From: Allobosea caraganae
Lineage (GTDB): Bacteria > Pseudomonadota > Alphaproteobacteria > Rhizobiales > Beijerinckiaceae
Assembly (NCBI RefSeq): GCF_003351345.1
Contig: NZ_QQTO01000033.1
Span: 124,001-188,000, forward strand
Direction: 5' to 3'
DNA length: 64,000 nt
Shown: piece after piece, positions 16,900 through 25,238 of the stretch
How the letters are laid out: every line of letters begins with the position of its first letter
Position numbering within the stretch: position 1 is the stretch's first letter
Notes under the pieces: generated by a model
The model's input: the letters and a program-made list of their open reading frames with translations, nothing else
Told to the model about the DNA's origin: nothing
The model's database searches: none
Program-made: the position numbers and the translations under genes

Positions 16900-17369
16900 G
16901 CAAGCCGGATCCGGAGCGCTACAAACTCGCCGCCGACAACCGCAAGGCGCGCTACAATTACGAGATCATGGAGACGCTGGAAGCGGGCATCGCCCTGCAG
17001 GGCACCGAGATCAAGTCGCTGCGCGGCGGCAGGGCGACGATCGGCGAGAGCTATGCCGGGCCGATGGGCACCGAGCTCTTCCTGTTCAACGCCCATATCC
17101 CGGAATATCTCGAAGCCAACCGCTTCAACCACGATGTCCGCCGGCCGCGGAAGCTCTTGCTGCATCGCCGCCAGATCAACAAGCTGATGGGCGCGATCCA
17201 GCGCGACGGCTTCACCGTCATCGCGCTCAAGGTCTATTTCAACGACAAGGGCAGGGCGAAGGTCGAGCTTGGGCTGGGCCGCGGCAAGAAGCTGCACGAC
17301 AAGCGCGAGACCGAGAAGGCCCGCGACTGGAACCGCGACAAGGCGCGGATCATGAAGGCCGGCGGCTAG
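16896..17369 (+). CDS. smpB: SsrA-binding protein (trans-translation)
   Basis: The 157-residue product matches SmpB throughout: an NRKARYNYEI start, the GIALQGTEIKSLR strand, LFNAHIPEY, RPRKLLLHRRQI and the basic C-terminal tail ending KARDWNRDKARIM. SmpB binds tmRNA and delivers it to stalled ribosomes. The start ATG overlaps the paiB stop codon. The ssrA RNA gene itself was not seen in the window. The gene is followed by a palindromic repeat rather than a clear terminator. Confidence 0.97.
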   Translation: MSKPDPERYKLAADNRKARYNYEIMETLEAGIALQGTEIKSLRGGRATIGESYAGPMGTELFLFNAHIPEYLEANRFNHDVRRPRKLLLHRRQINKLMGAIQRDGFTVIALKVYFNDKGRAKVELGLGRGKKLHDKRETEKARDWNRDKARIMKAGG

Positions 17370-17422
17370 GCTTCGCTCGCCTCGGCCTTCGGGCCATGAC
17401 ATCTGGCAAGCACCTAACCGCT

Positions 17423-17524
17423 TCATCCCGGGCAAGCGCAGCGCAGAACCGGGATCCATCGTAGGGCTCCGGTGCTCGACGATGAATCCCGGAGCGGCGC
17501 GGCTTCGCAGCTTGTCCGGGATGA
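17423..17524. repeat. Family G long inverted repeat
   Basis: The outer arms TCATCCCGGGCAAGC (17423-17437) and GCTTGTCCGGGATGA (17510-17524) pair with one bulge or mismatch, and inner arms GGGATCCATCG and CGATGAATCCC pair around a short loop. It lies between the convergent smpB and tetR genes. Only one copy is seen in the window. Confidence 0.8.
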
Positions 17525-17552
17525 CGTCGAGAGTTGGATGAGCGGCGCGATC

Positions 17553-18158
17553 CTATCGAGACGTTGCCTCCTTCACCGCCCCGACCGCAATCTGCGCAAT
17601 CGTCGTGATCGCCGTCTCGCGCGTGATTTGGCCGCTTGTGGCCGAGCGCGCCAGTGCTTCTGTCGCGCCCAAAATGCCCGAGAACAGCGCCTCGCTGCGC
17701 TCCGGGGGAACGGCGGCGACGGCCGAGAAGGCCCCGGCATATCCGGCAATGCAGGCCCGGCGCGAGGCCTGGAGGAAGTCCTTGGTCTCCTCATAGGCGC
17801 AAAGCGTCGCGGCGATCTCCTCGCTTGCCGGCCCGGAGGTCAAGGCGCAATCGACATAAGCGGTGGCGACGATCTCGGCGACTTCGGTCAGCGTCCTGCC
17901 GCTCGCCGCGATGGCGGCATGCATCGCGGCGTTCTGCCGCTCCTCGTAGTCGCGGTAGAGCGCCAGCAGCAGGCCGGCCCGCGTGCCGAAATGCTCGTAG
18001 GTGATCGGTTTGGTGACGCCGGCCTGCTCGGCCAGCGTCGCGAGCGTCAGGGTGTCGGTGCCGTCCCGGCGCACCATGTCGAAGGCGGTCGCCAGCAATT
18101 GCTGGCGCCGCTCGCCCTTGGCCAGACGCCTGGTCCCCGCCACTTGTGCCGTCTCCAT
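17553..18158 (-). CDS. TetR/AcrR family transcriptional regulator
   Basis: The 201-residue product has an N-terminal helix-turn-helix (about residues 17-62, with TLATLAEQAGVTKPITYEHF) followed by an all-helical ligand-binding region with no recognisable specificity. The ATG at 18158 lies only 3 bases from a perfect palindrome (18162-18190) that is probably its own operator and has no ribosome binding site. A GTG at codon 6 (18143) has GGAG nine bases upstream and may be the true start, giving 196 residues. The ligand and other targets are unknown. Confidence 0.88.
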   Translation of the reverse strand: METAQVAGTRRLAKGERRQQLLATAFDMVRRDGTDTLTLATLAEQAGVTKPITYEHFGTRAGLLLALYRDYEERQNAAMHAAIAASGRTLTEVAEIVATAYVDCALTSGPASEEIAATLCAYEETKDFLQASRRACIAGYAGAFSAVAAVPPERSEALFSGILGATEALARSATSGQITRETAITTIAQIAVGAVKEATSR

Positions 18159-18161
18159 CGA

Positions 18162-18190
18162 CTTACTGAGTGTAACCTACACTCAGTAAG
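18162..18190. promoter_or_regulatory. Probable TetR operator, perfect 13-bp inverted repeat
   Basis: CTTACTGAGTGTA (18162-18174) and TACACTCAGTAAG (18178-18190) are perfect inverted repeats around ACC. Size, symmetry and position right in front of the tetR start are typical of an autoregulatory TetR-family operator. Binding is inferred, not shown. Confidence 0.75.
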
Positions 18191-18220
18191 GACGAGATGC
18201 GGCAGGAGCAAGAGCTCCAC

Positions 18221-18310
18221 CGTCATTGCGAGGAGGCACAGCCGACGAAGCAACCCAGGGGGACGTAGAGCGCAGTCCCCCTGGATTGCTTCGCTGCGCT
18301 CGCAATGACG
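18221..18310. repeat. Family B long inverted repeat, copy 1
   Basis: The right arm, CCCCCTGGATTGCTTCG then CGCTCGCAATGACG, is intact. The left arm, starting CGTCATTGCGAGG, is diverged by several changes. The second, cleaner copy is at 31447-31524. It lies between sodB and tetR. Confidence 0.85.
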
Positions 18311-18321
18311 GGAGAGCGGCT

Positions 18322-19053
18322 TTAGCCGACAGCCTTCTTGAAGTTCGCGTTGGCCTTGTCCCAGTTCACCGTCTTCCACCAGGCGGCCAGGTATTCGGGC
18401 CGGCGGTTCTGGTACTTGAGGTAGTACGCATGCTCCCAGACATCGACGCCGAGCACCGGCCGGGCGCCGAGCTCGAGCGGCGTGTCCTGGTTGGCAGTCG
18501 AGATGATGGCGAGCTTCTTGTCCTTGCCGACGACGAGCCAGGCCCAGCCCGAGCCGAAGCGGCCGGCACCGGCGGCGTTGACCTTGGTCACCATGTCGGC
18601 CACCGAGCCGAGCGAAGCGTCGATCGCGCTCTTGAGCTCGGCCGAGGGCTGCTGCGCCCCGCCCGGCACCATCAGGTCCCAGAAGAACGAGTGGTTCCAA
18701 TGGCCGCCGACATTGTTGCGCACGCCGGTGCGGACATTTTCAGGCACGGCGCTGAGATCGGCGAGCATGGTCTCGATCGGCGTCGTCCGGAGCCCCGCCC
18801 ATTGGCCGACGAGGGCGTTGGCGTTGTTCACATAGGCCTGGTGATGCGCGCTGTAGTGGATGCGCATGGTCGCGGTGTCGATATTCGGTTCCAGCGCATC
18901 GAAGCCATAGCCGAGCGGCGGCAGGGTGAAGACCGGTGGCGGGGCTGCGGCCGGGGCGGGCGCAGCCTGCGCCAGCACGAGCGCGGGGCGGGCAAGCACG
19001 AGTGTACCGGCGGAGCCGGCGGCAAACGCAGTGAGGAAGCGACGGCGATCCAC
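18322..19053 (-). CDS. sodB: Tat-exported Fe/Mn superoxide dismutase
   Basis: The 243-residue protein carries a twin-arginine signal (MDRRRFLTAFAAGSAG..., ending near ALVLA) followed by a short Ala/Pro-rich stretch. The mature part is a complete Fe/Mn SOD: HYSAHHQAYV and GGHWNHSFFW with the first two metal-ligand histidines, and DVWEHAYYLKYQNRR with the Asp and His ligands. It converts superoxide to peroxide and oxygen, here probably in the periplasm because the Tat system exports folded, metal-loaded proteins. Fe versus Mn preference cannot be decided by eye. A cytosolic SOD would lack the leader. Confidence 0.92.
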   Translation of the reverse strand: MDRRRFLTAFAAGSAGTLVLARPALVLAQAAPAPAAAPPPVFTLPPLGYGFDALEPNIDTATMRIHYSAHHQAYVNNANALVGQWAGLRTTPIETMLADLSAVPENVRTGVRNNVGGHWNHSFFWDLMVPGGAQQPSAELKSAIDASLGSVADMVTKVNAAGAGRFGSGWAWLVVGKDKKLAIISTANQDTPLELGARPVLGVDVWEHAYYLKYQNRRPEYLAAWWKTVNWDKANANFKKAVG

Positions 19054-19168
19054 GGTAAACCCTCCCAGTTGTTATGGTGCGGCCCAGTGTGGACCGCCCA
19101 TCGGTGCGGTGGTCAAGAGATCGCCGCCGAGCCATGCGGCGGTCGGGAATGCAAGATCGACGTGAGGC

Positions 19169-19795
19169 TCAGCCGTCGACGGTCTCGTCGCCCTGGCGGA
19201 TGCCGTAGCGCCGCTCCAGGCTGGGATTGCCAGGGGTGCCGGGGGCGCCCGGGCCGCGCGCGGCGCGCTCGGCCGGATCGCGCCCGACCTTCGGCATCAG
19301 GTGCGACAGGTCGAGGAACTCGTCGCATTGCCGGCGCAACTCGTCGGAGACCATCGGCGGGTTGGTGGTGATGGTCGAGACCACCGAGACCTTGACGCCC
19401 TTGCGCTGCACGGCCTCGACCAGCGGCCGGAAGTCGCCATCGCCGGAGAACAGGTAGATCTGCTCGAGATGCGGGGCGAGTTCGAGCATCTCGATGGCGA
19501 GCTCGATATCCATGTTGCCCTTCACCCGGCGGCGCCCGGTCGCGTCGGTGAATTCCTTCGCCGCCTTGGTGATGACCCGGTAGCCGTTATAGTCGAGCCA
19601 GTCGACGAGCGGGCGGATCGAGGAATACTCCTCGCTCTCGACCAGGGTGGTGAAATAGAACGCCCGAATCAGATTGCCGCGGCCCTGGAATTCCTTGAGC
19701 AGGCGACGATAGTCCATGTCGAAACCAAGCTGTTTCGACGTGGCATAGAGATTGGCGCCATCGATAAAGAGCGCAATGCGCGGGTCGGCGGCCAT
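19169..19795 (-). CDS. NYN-domain (LabA/DUF88) protein
   Basis: This 208-residue protein has an N-terminal PIN-like NYN domain (residues about 5-155): FIDGANLY with the first catalytic Asp, KGNMDIELAIEML with the central Asp, and YLFSGDGDFRPLVE with the last acidic residues. The family includes predicted RNases and the cyanobacterial LabA. The C-terminal 45 residues are low-complexity (Gly/Pro/Ala/Arg) and lack the OST-HTH domain of some relatives. The gene stands alone; pyrE upstream ends with its own hairpin. RNA targets are unknown. Confidence 0.88.
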   Translation of the reverse strand: MAADPRIALFIDGANLYATSKQLGFDMDYRRLLKEFQGRGNLIRAFYFTTLVESEEYSSIRPLVDWLDYNGYRVITKAAKEFTDATGRRRVKGNMDIELAIEMLELAPHLEQIYLFSGDGDFRPLVEAVQRKGVKVSVVSTITTNPPMVSDELRRQCDEFLDLSHLMPKVGRDPAERAARGPGAPGTPGNPSLERRYGIRQGDETVDG

Positions 19796-19845
19796 GTAAT
19801 GACTCCTGGCTCGAAGAATGCCTTAAATGACAGGATTAAGAAAGA

Positions 19846-19885
19846 TGGCGGTCTAACCATGTCGAATGACCGCCAATTTTTCAGC
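19846..19885 (-). terminator. Terminator hairpin after pyrE
   Basis: The arms TGGCGGTC (19846-19853) and GACCGCCA (19868-19875) are perfect. Read on the minus strand the stem is followed by TCTTTCTTAATC, and on the plus strand by ATTTTTC, so it may act in both directions. It lies about 60 bases downstream of the pyrE stop. Confidence 0.6.
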
Positions 19886-19937
19886 AGTACCGCGGTTGTG
19901 GTGTGGCGTCTCGCCGCAGCTGGCTAAAAAGGGCGGC

Positions 19938-20522
19938 TCAGGCGGTCAAGCCGCGGCTCCCGGGCTTGATCGCGGGAATGGCGGCGAGTTCCGGCGGCAG
20001 CTTGTCGGGCGCATAGGCCGGCACGTCGAGCGAGAGCAGGCTGACCAGCTGGACGCCGAGATCGGCCTTGCCGGCCGAGCGGTCGACCAGGCAGGCGGCG
20101 CCGAGGATGGTGCCGGGCTCGTTGGCGATCGAGGCCAGGCATTCGCGCGAGGACAGGCCGGTGGTGACGATGTCCTCCACCATCACCACGCGCGCCCCGG
20201 CCGGGATGGCAAAGCCGCGGCGCAGCTTGAACTGGCCGTCTTCGCGCTCGACGAACACGGCCTTGGCCTTGAGGTGCCGCGCCGTCTCGTAGCCGGGCAC
20301 GATGCCGCCCACAGCCGGCGAGACGACATAATCGACTGTGCCGAAGGCGGCTTCGATCTTGGCCGCGAGCGCTTTGCACAGGCGCTCCGTGCGCTCCGGA
20401 TCCTGGAAGATGAACATCTTCTGCAGGAAGAGCGGGCTGCGCAGCCCGGAGGATAGAATGAAATGGCCTTCGAGCAATGCCCCGGCATCGCGAAATTCGG
20501 CCAGAACCTGATCGTCGGTCAT
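19938..20522 (-). CDS. pyrE: Orotate phosphoribosyltransferase
   Basis: The start at MTDDQVLAEF gives 194 residues, typical for the shorter alphaproteobacterial PyrE; the open frame upstream lacks family features. Visible motifs are SGLRSPLFLQ near the N-terminus, the flexible-loop region VFVEREDGQFKLRRGF and the PRPP-binding segment VVMVEDIVTTGLSS (around residues 110-124). It joins orotate and PRPP to make OMP in pyrimidine synthesis. It lies 129 bases downstream of the (p)ppGpp enzyme gene on the same strand and may share its transcript. Confidence 0.95.
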   Translation of the reverse strand: MTDDQVLAEFRDAGALLEGHFILSSGLRSPLFLQKMFIFQDPERTERLCKALAAKIEAAFGTVDYVVSPAVGGIVPGYETARHLKAKAVFVEREDGQFKLRRGFAIPAGARVVMVEDIVTTGLSSRECLASIANEPGTILGAACLVDRSAGKADLGVQLVSLLSLDVPAYAPDKLPPELAAIPAIKPGSRGLTA

Positions 20523-20651
20523 TTGGTCTAATCCGGTCACAAAACTGCAACGTCTTAGCTGCGGACCGCGCGATGTTTCAAGCTTCAGATTTTGGCAAAC
20601 CACAGCAATGGAGCGGTCGCGGCGTTTTTTCTGCGAGGCCGATTTTGCAGG

Positions 20652-22862
20652 TCAGCCGACCACGCGCTCGACCCGGCTGATCACCCGCTTCTCGCGCAAT
20701 TCGCTGATGATGGCGCTGAGATGCTTCAGGTCCCAGACCGTCAGGTCGATCGTGACATTGGTGAAATCGGGGTTGGGCCGGTTCATCGCCACCGCGTCGA
20801 TATTGCCGTCATGCTCGGCGATGGTCGTGGTGATCTGCGCCAGCGATCCCGGCTCGTTGATCGAGTTCAGCGCGATCCGGGCCGGGAAGCGCTGCGGCGC
20901 CTTGTCGTCGAGGTCCCAGCGCACGTCGAGCCAGCGGTCGGGCTCGTTGTCGAAGGCGGCGAGCGACGGCGACTGGATCGGGTAGATCGTCACGCCTTCG
21001 CCCGGCGTCAGGATGCCGACGATGCGGTCCCCCGGTACCGCGCCGCCATCGGGTGCGAAGCGTACCGGCAGGTCGCCGCCGAGGCCACGGATCGGGATGG
21101 CGTTGGCGCCCGGCGTCTCGCCCGGCAGCTTGAATTTAAGGTTGTCGCCCTTGCGCAGCTCGAACCAGCCCTTGCCGTTGCTGGCGGCCTTGGGATCGCC
21201 CGAGGCGGTGCGCTTCTCCGGCTCGAGATCGGGATAGACTGCCTTGACCACGTCGCCGGAGAACATCTCGCCGCGCCCGACGGCAGCCAGCACGTCGTCC
21301 ACAGCCGTGCGCGCCAGCCGCTTCAGCGCGGCCTTGAGCTTGTCGTCGGTGAAGGGCCGTTCGGCGCGCTGGAAGGCGCGCTCCAGGATCTGGCGGCCGA
21401 GCCCGGCATATTGCCGGCGCACCGCGGTGCGGGTGGCGCGACGGATGGCGGCGCGGGCCTTGCCGGTGACCACGAGCGATTCCCAGGCGGCTGGGGGCGC
21501 CTGGCCCTCGGCGCGGGTGATCTCGACCTCGTCGCCGTTCTGAAGCTCGGTCAGCAGCGGCGCAATGCGGCCGTTGATCTTGGCGCCGACGGCGGTGTTG
21601 CCGACATCGGTATGGACCGCATAGGCGAAGTCGATCGGCGTCGCGCCGCGGGGTAGGGCGATCAGGCGCCCCTTCGGCGTGAAGCAGAAGACCTGGTCGT
21701 GGAACAGTTCGAGCTTGGTATGCTCGAGGAACTCCTCCGGGCTGTCGCCCTCGGCCAGCAGGTCGACCGTGCGCCTGAGCCATTGATAGGCCCGGCTCTC
21801 ATCGGCGAACTGGGTCAGCTCTGTGGTGCGCCCGTCCTTGTAGTGGGCGTGGGCCGCGATGCCGTATTCGGCGATGCGGTCCATCCTGTCGGTGCGGATC
21901 TGCAGCTCGACGCGGCTATGGCCGGGGCCGACCACGGTGGTGTGGATCGAGCGGTAGTCGTTCTGCTTCGGCGTCGAGATGTAGTCCTTGTAGCGCCCCG
22001 GCACCATCGGCCAGGTCGTGTGGACGATGCCGAGCACGCGGTAGCAATCCTCCAGCGTGTCGACGATGACGCGGAAGCCGAAGATGTCGGAGAGCTGCTC
22101 GAACGAGACCGACTTGCGCTCCATCTTGCGCCAGATCGAATAAGGCCGCTTGCGCCGGCCGGAGACGTCGGCCTGGATGCCGCGCGCCGCGAGCTTCTCC
22201 TTCAGGTCGAGCTCGATCGCGCTGATCACGCTGCCTTCGCGCTCGGTAACCTCTTCGAGCCGCCTCGTGATGGTCTCGTGCGCCTCCGGCTTGATATGGC
22301 GGAAAGCGAGCTCCTCGAGCTCCTCGCGCAGCTCCTGCATGCCCATGCGGCCGGCGAGCGGCGCGTAGATCTCGGCCGTCTCCTCGGCGATGCGCAGGCG
22401 CTTCTCGGGCGCGACGAAGTGCAGCGTGCGCATGTTGTGCAGCCGGTCGGCGAGCTTGACCAGCAGCACGCGGACATCGTCGACGATGGCGAGCAGCAGC
22501 TTGCGGAAATTCTCGCCCTGCGCCGCCTTCTTCGAGACGAGGTCGAGCTTCTTGATCTTGGTCAGGCCGTCGACGAGCCGGCGGATATCCGGCCCGAACA
22601 TGCTCTCGATCTCTTCGAGCGTCGCGGCCGTGTCTTCCACGGTGTCGTGCAGCACGGCGGCGACGATGGTCGCATCGTCGAGCTTCAGATCGGTGAGGAT
22701 CGCCGCGACTTCGAGCGGGTGGGCGAAGAACGGGTCGCCCGAGGCGCGCTTCTGCGTGCCGTGCGCGCGCATGGCGTAGACATACGCCCGGTTGAGCAGG
22801 TCCTCATCCGTGTTCGGATTGTAGCTCCTGACCCTGTCAACGAGCTCATATTGCCGCATCAT
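20652..22862 (-). CDS. rsh: Bifunctional (p)ppGpp synthetase/hydrolase (Rsh)
   Basis: The chosen start MMRQYELVDRVRSY gives 736 residues; in-frame ATGs a few codons away (22868, 22859) are equally possible. Domains in order are an HD hydrolase (HPLEVAAIL ... HDTVEDT, about 45-200), a synthetase domain with GRRKRPYSIWRKM and FRVIVDT, a TGS domain around FTPKGRLIALPRGATPIDFA, and a C-terminal ACT domain ending RVERVVG. Both active sites look intact, so this is probably the single long RelA/SpoT protein usual in alphaproteobacteria. rpoZ lies upstream, as spoT follows rpoZ in enterobacteria, but a terminator separates the two here. Confidence 0.95.
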   Translation of the reverse strand: MMRQYELVDRVRSYNPNTDEDLLNRAYVYAMRAHGTQKRASGDPFFAHPLEVAAILTDLKLDDATIVAAVLHDTVEDTAATLEEIESMFGPDIRRLVDGLTKIKKLDLVSKKAAQGENFRKLLLAIVDDVRVLLVKLADRLHNMRTLHFVAPEKRLRIAEETAEIYAPLAGRMGMQELREELEELAFRHIKPEAHETITRRLEEVTEREGSVISAIELDLKEKLAARGIQADVSGRRKRPYSIWRKMERKSVSFEQLSDIFGFRVIVDTLEDCYRVLGIVHTTWPMVPGRYKDYISTPKQNDYRSIHTTVVGPGHSRVELQIRTDRMDRIAEYGIAAHAHYKDGRTTELTQFADESRAYQWLRRTVDLLAEGDSPEEFLEHTKLELFHDQVFCFTPKGRLIALPRGATPIDFAYAVHTDVGNTAVGAKINGRIAPLLTELQNGDEVEITRAEGQAPPAAWESLVVTGKARAAIRRATRTAVRRQYAGLGRQILERAFQRAERPFTDDKLKAALKRLARTAVDDVLAAVGRGEMFSGDVVKAVYPDLEPEKRTASGDPKAASNGKGWFELRKGDNLKFKLPGETPGANAIPIRGLGGDLPVRFAPDGGAVPGDRIVGILTPGEGVTIYPIQSPSLAAFDNEPDRWLDVRWDLDDKAPQRFPARIALNSINEPGSLAQITTTIAEHDGNIDAVAMNRPNPDFTNVTIDLTVWDLKHLSAIISELREKRVISRVERVVG

Positions 22863-22960
22863 GCCCATGCGGGTCCCAGTAACACCTGCCAATGGTTTGC
22901 AATCATTCAATATCGGCACGGCGATCGGAGGCGGCAAGACGAAATCGGATGGGCGTCATG

Positions 22961-22986
22961 AAAAAGCCCGGCACTGCCGGGCTTTA
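22961..22986 (-). terminator. Rho-independent terminator after rpoZ
   Basis: On the minus strand AAGCCCGGCA-GTGCCGGGCTT forms a near-perfect stem followed by TTTTTC. It lies about 50 bases after the rpoZ stop and before the rsh start. Confidence 0.85.
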
Positions 22987-22994
22987 CAGCATAT

Positions 22995-23023
22995 CCCACA
23001 AAAGTGGGATGCACTTTTGCGGG
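22995..23023. repeat. Short hairpin after rpoZ, possibly a family A remnant
   Basis: CCCACAAAAG (22995-23004) and CTTTTGCGGG (23014-23023) pair at 9 of 10 positions. The AAAGTGGGATGCACTTTT core recalls the centre of the family A palindromes, but the GAGCAT arms are missing. Confidence 0.4.
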
Positions 23024-23037
23024 GGGAGCGCTCTCGC

Positions 23038-23430
23038 TCAGTCTTCGTCGTCGGCGCTCTCGGTCGGCGGCACCAGGCCGTCGAGGCCGCGCAGCAGGTC
23101 TTCTTCGCTCATGCGGTCGAACTGCACTTCCGAATCGGGCGTCGAGGCGCTCTGGCCGGGAGCGGCGAGCAGCGGCACGGTCTCGGCCTCGGGCTCGTCG
23201 ACCTCGACATGCTTCTGCAGCGAGTGGATCAGGTCTTCCTTCAGATCCTCGGGCTTCAGCTTCTCTTCGGCGATCTCGCGCAGCGAGACGACGGGGTTCT
23301 TGTCGTTGTCGCGCGGCACCAGGATCGGCGAGCCCGACGCGATCATGCGGGCGCGGTGGCTGGCGAGCAGCACGAGCTCGAAGCGGTTATCGACCTTGTC
23401 GATGCAGTCTTCAACGGTTACGCGAGCCAT
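23038..23430 (-). CDS. rpoZ: RNA polymerase omega subunit
   Basis: The 130-residue product begins MARVTVEDCIDKVDNRFELV and continues ASHRARMIASG, the strongly conserved omega core; residues after about 75 form the acidic tail usual in alphaproteobacteria. Omega helps assemble and stabilise RNA polymerase by binding the beta-prime subunit, and in proteobacteria forms part of one ppGpp site. An AGAAGGAG ribosome binding site lies upstream. Its place next to the rsh gene is conserved across many proteobacteria. Confidence 0.96.
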   Translation of the reverse strand: MARVTVEDCIDKVDNRFELVLLASHRARMIASGSPILVPRDNDKNPVVSLREIAEEKLKPEDLKEDLIHSLQKHVEVDEPEAETVPLLAAPGQSASTPDSEVQFDRMSEEDLLRGLDGLVPPTESADDED

Positions 23431-23528
23431 GGAACGGCTCCTTCTGATCTTAGCGATGCAGGGAAAGATGATCTGAGCCGGCCATACAGCGAATGCCGGC
23501 TGGATGCAAGATTCTTGCGAACTCAGGC

Positions 23529-25238
23529 TCAGCCGTTTCCGCGCATCCGGCTGACCAGCTCATCGAGCCCCGGCTCGCGGCGCGCCAGCCCGTCATGCTC
23601 CGCGATGGCCATGGCCGGCAGCTCGTGCGGCTGGAGCTGGGCGAAGCGCATCCGCATCGCCGTCGCCACGCCCTCGCCGAAGGCGATCGCCTCGCGGTTG
23701 CCGATGGCGGAGAGGAAGCTGATCGTGCTGGCCGAGGCATCGGCGATGGCCGAGCGGATGATCTGCTGGTCGCGGTCGTTGGCGAGCCGCATCGCGAAGA
23801 TCGTCGAGCATTGCGACAGGATGGTCGGGTCGAGCTCGCCCGGGCGCTGCGTCACCACGCCGAGATAGCAGCCATATTTGCGGCCCTCCTTGGCGATGCG
23901 GGCGATCGCCCGGCGGGTCGGGGCGAAGCCGAGCGCGGTGTCCGCGGGCACGTAGCGATGCGCCTCCTCGCAGAGCAGCAGGATCTCGTAGCTGCCCTGG
24001 CTCCACATCGCCAGGTCGAAGGAAATGCGCGCCAGAACGGACGCGACCGAGTTGACCACCTCGGAGGGCAGCCCCGCGAGCTGGAACACCGTGATCGGCT
24101 TGCCGTGCTGCGGAATGCGGAAGACCTGCCCGATGACCGGGCTCATGCTCTCGATCATGTTCGCGCGCGCGAACATGAAATGGTAGCGCGGGTCGGCATA
24201 GAGAGTCTCGAGCCGGACCTTGAGCGCGCGCAAGGCGGTGCGCGGGTAGCGGATCTCGTGTAGGCCGGTCAGCTCGTCGAGGACCGTGAAGGCGTCGGTC
24301 ATCCGGTAGGGCAGCGGCGCGTCGGCGGAGGAGCCGGCATTGTCCGGCCCGCGCCGCGGTGCGGTTGGGTCGAGCGGCCGCTTCAGCAGCGTGCTGTTGA
24401 GGTCGCGCAGCATGTCCTGGGCCGAGATCGTGCGATAGCGCGCCCGCGCCGCGGCGATGACCTCGCGCAGGATGTCGACCTCGTCCGGGTCCGGCCGGCC
24501 GCGGAAGACGACGTCGGCGAATTCGTCGAGCCGGAACATCCAGAAGGGCAGGTCGAGCGTCGAGGCCTCGATCGTCACGGCCTTGTCGGGGAAGGCATGG
24601 GCATATTCGTTGTGCGGGTCGAGGATCAGCACCCTGAGCTGCGGCTTGACTGAGACCGCCTTGCGCAGCAGCAGCGAGACTGCGCTCGACTTGCCGACGC
24701 CTGTGGTGCCGACCAGCGCGAAATGGCGCGACAGCATGCGCTCGATGTCGACCGTGGCGGGGATGCTGGCATCCTGGGTCAGGTGGCCGATGGCCGTGCC
24801 GCCGCGGCCGCCGAGATCATGCACCAGCGCGAGGTCTCCGGCGCGGATGCGGTGCGCCACCGCGCCGACCGGCGGATAGGTAGTGATGCCGCTCTGGAAG
24901 CGCTGCCGGCCGTCCCCGCCTTCGAGCACCTCGCCGACGAGCTCGACCTCGACATGCACGTCGTTGGCGCCGCGGTCGTCCCAGCTCTGCTCGACGGCCT
25001 TGATCTGGTAGACGATGCCGACGATGCGGCTGTGCCCGAGATTGATCGAGATCATCCGCCCGACGGTCCAGGCCTCCTGCGGGATGCGGCTGCCCTGCTC
25101 CAACGTGGCGCCGATCGTCGCGCGCGCGCCGTTGCAGGCCAGCACGTGGCCGAGCGCGCGGTCCGGCCCCTGGCCGAGATCGCGGCGGTCGGGGGAAAGG
25201 TCGTTCTCGAATCCGCTCTTGTTGACTGCGAGCTGCAC
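23529..25238 (-). CDS. HerA-like DUF87 ATPase
   Basis: This 569-residue protein resembles HerA/FtsK-type hexameric ATPases. An N-terminal beta-rich HAS-barrel-like region (about 28-150) precedes the Walker A motif GTTGVGKS (177-184), then LRVLILDPHNEY (202-212), and Walker B YEILLLCEEAHRY (417-429); FARANMIESMSPVIG and VTQRPGELDPTILSQC are further family segments. Archaeal HerA works with the NurA nuclease in DNA end resection, and related bacterial proteins act as DNA translocases, some in defence. No NurA- or SIR2-like partner is next to it, so its role stays open. Confidence 0.85.
   Translation of the reverse strand: MQLAVNKSGFENDLSPDRRDLGQGPDRALGHVLACNGARATIGATLEQGSRIPQEAWTVGRMISINLGHSRIVGIVYQIKAVEQSWDDRGANDVHVEVELVGEVLEGGDGRQRFQSGITTYPPVGAVAHRIRAGDLALVHDLGGRGGTAIGHLTQDASIPATVDIERMLSRHFALVGTTGVGKSSAVSLLLRKAVSVKPQLRVLILDPHNEYAHAFPDKAVTIEASTLDLPFWMFRLDEFADVVFRGRPDPDEVDILREVIAAARARYRTISAQDMLRDLNSTLLKRPLDPTAPRRGPDNAGSSADAPLPYRMTDAFTVLDELTGLHEIRYPRTALRALKVRLETLYADPRYHFMFARANMIESMSPVIGQVFRIPQHGKPITVFQLAGLPSEVVNSVASVLARISFDLAMWSQGSYEILLLCEEAHRYVPADTALGFAPTRRAIARIAKEGRKYGCYLGVVTQRPGELDPTILSQCSTIFAMRLANDRDQQIIRSAIADASASTISFLSAIGNREAIAFGEGVATAMRMRFAQLQPHELPAMAIAEHDGLARREPGLDELVSRMRGNG

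Noticed and set aside
17370..17552. A tmRNA (ssrA) gene next to smpB
   Set aside because: The gap is filled by the family G palindrome; no tRNA-like ends or tag frame were found.
18162..18190. The tetR palindrome as a terminator
   Set aside because: There is no T-run on either side and it abuts a start codon, which fits an operator instead.
21699..22961. A 420-codon plus-strand frame opposite rsh
   Set aside because: Rsh on the minus strand has all expected domains; the antisense product has no recognisable features.
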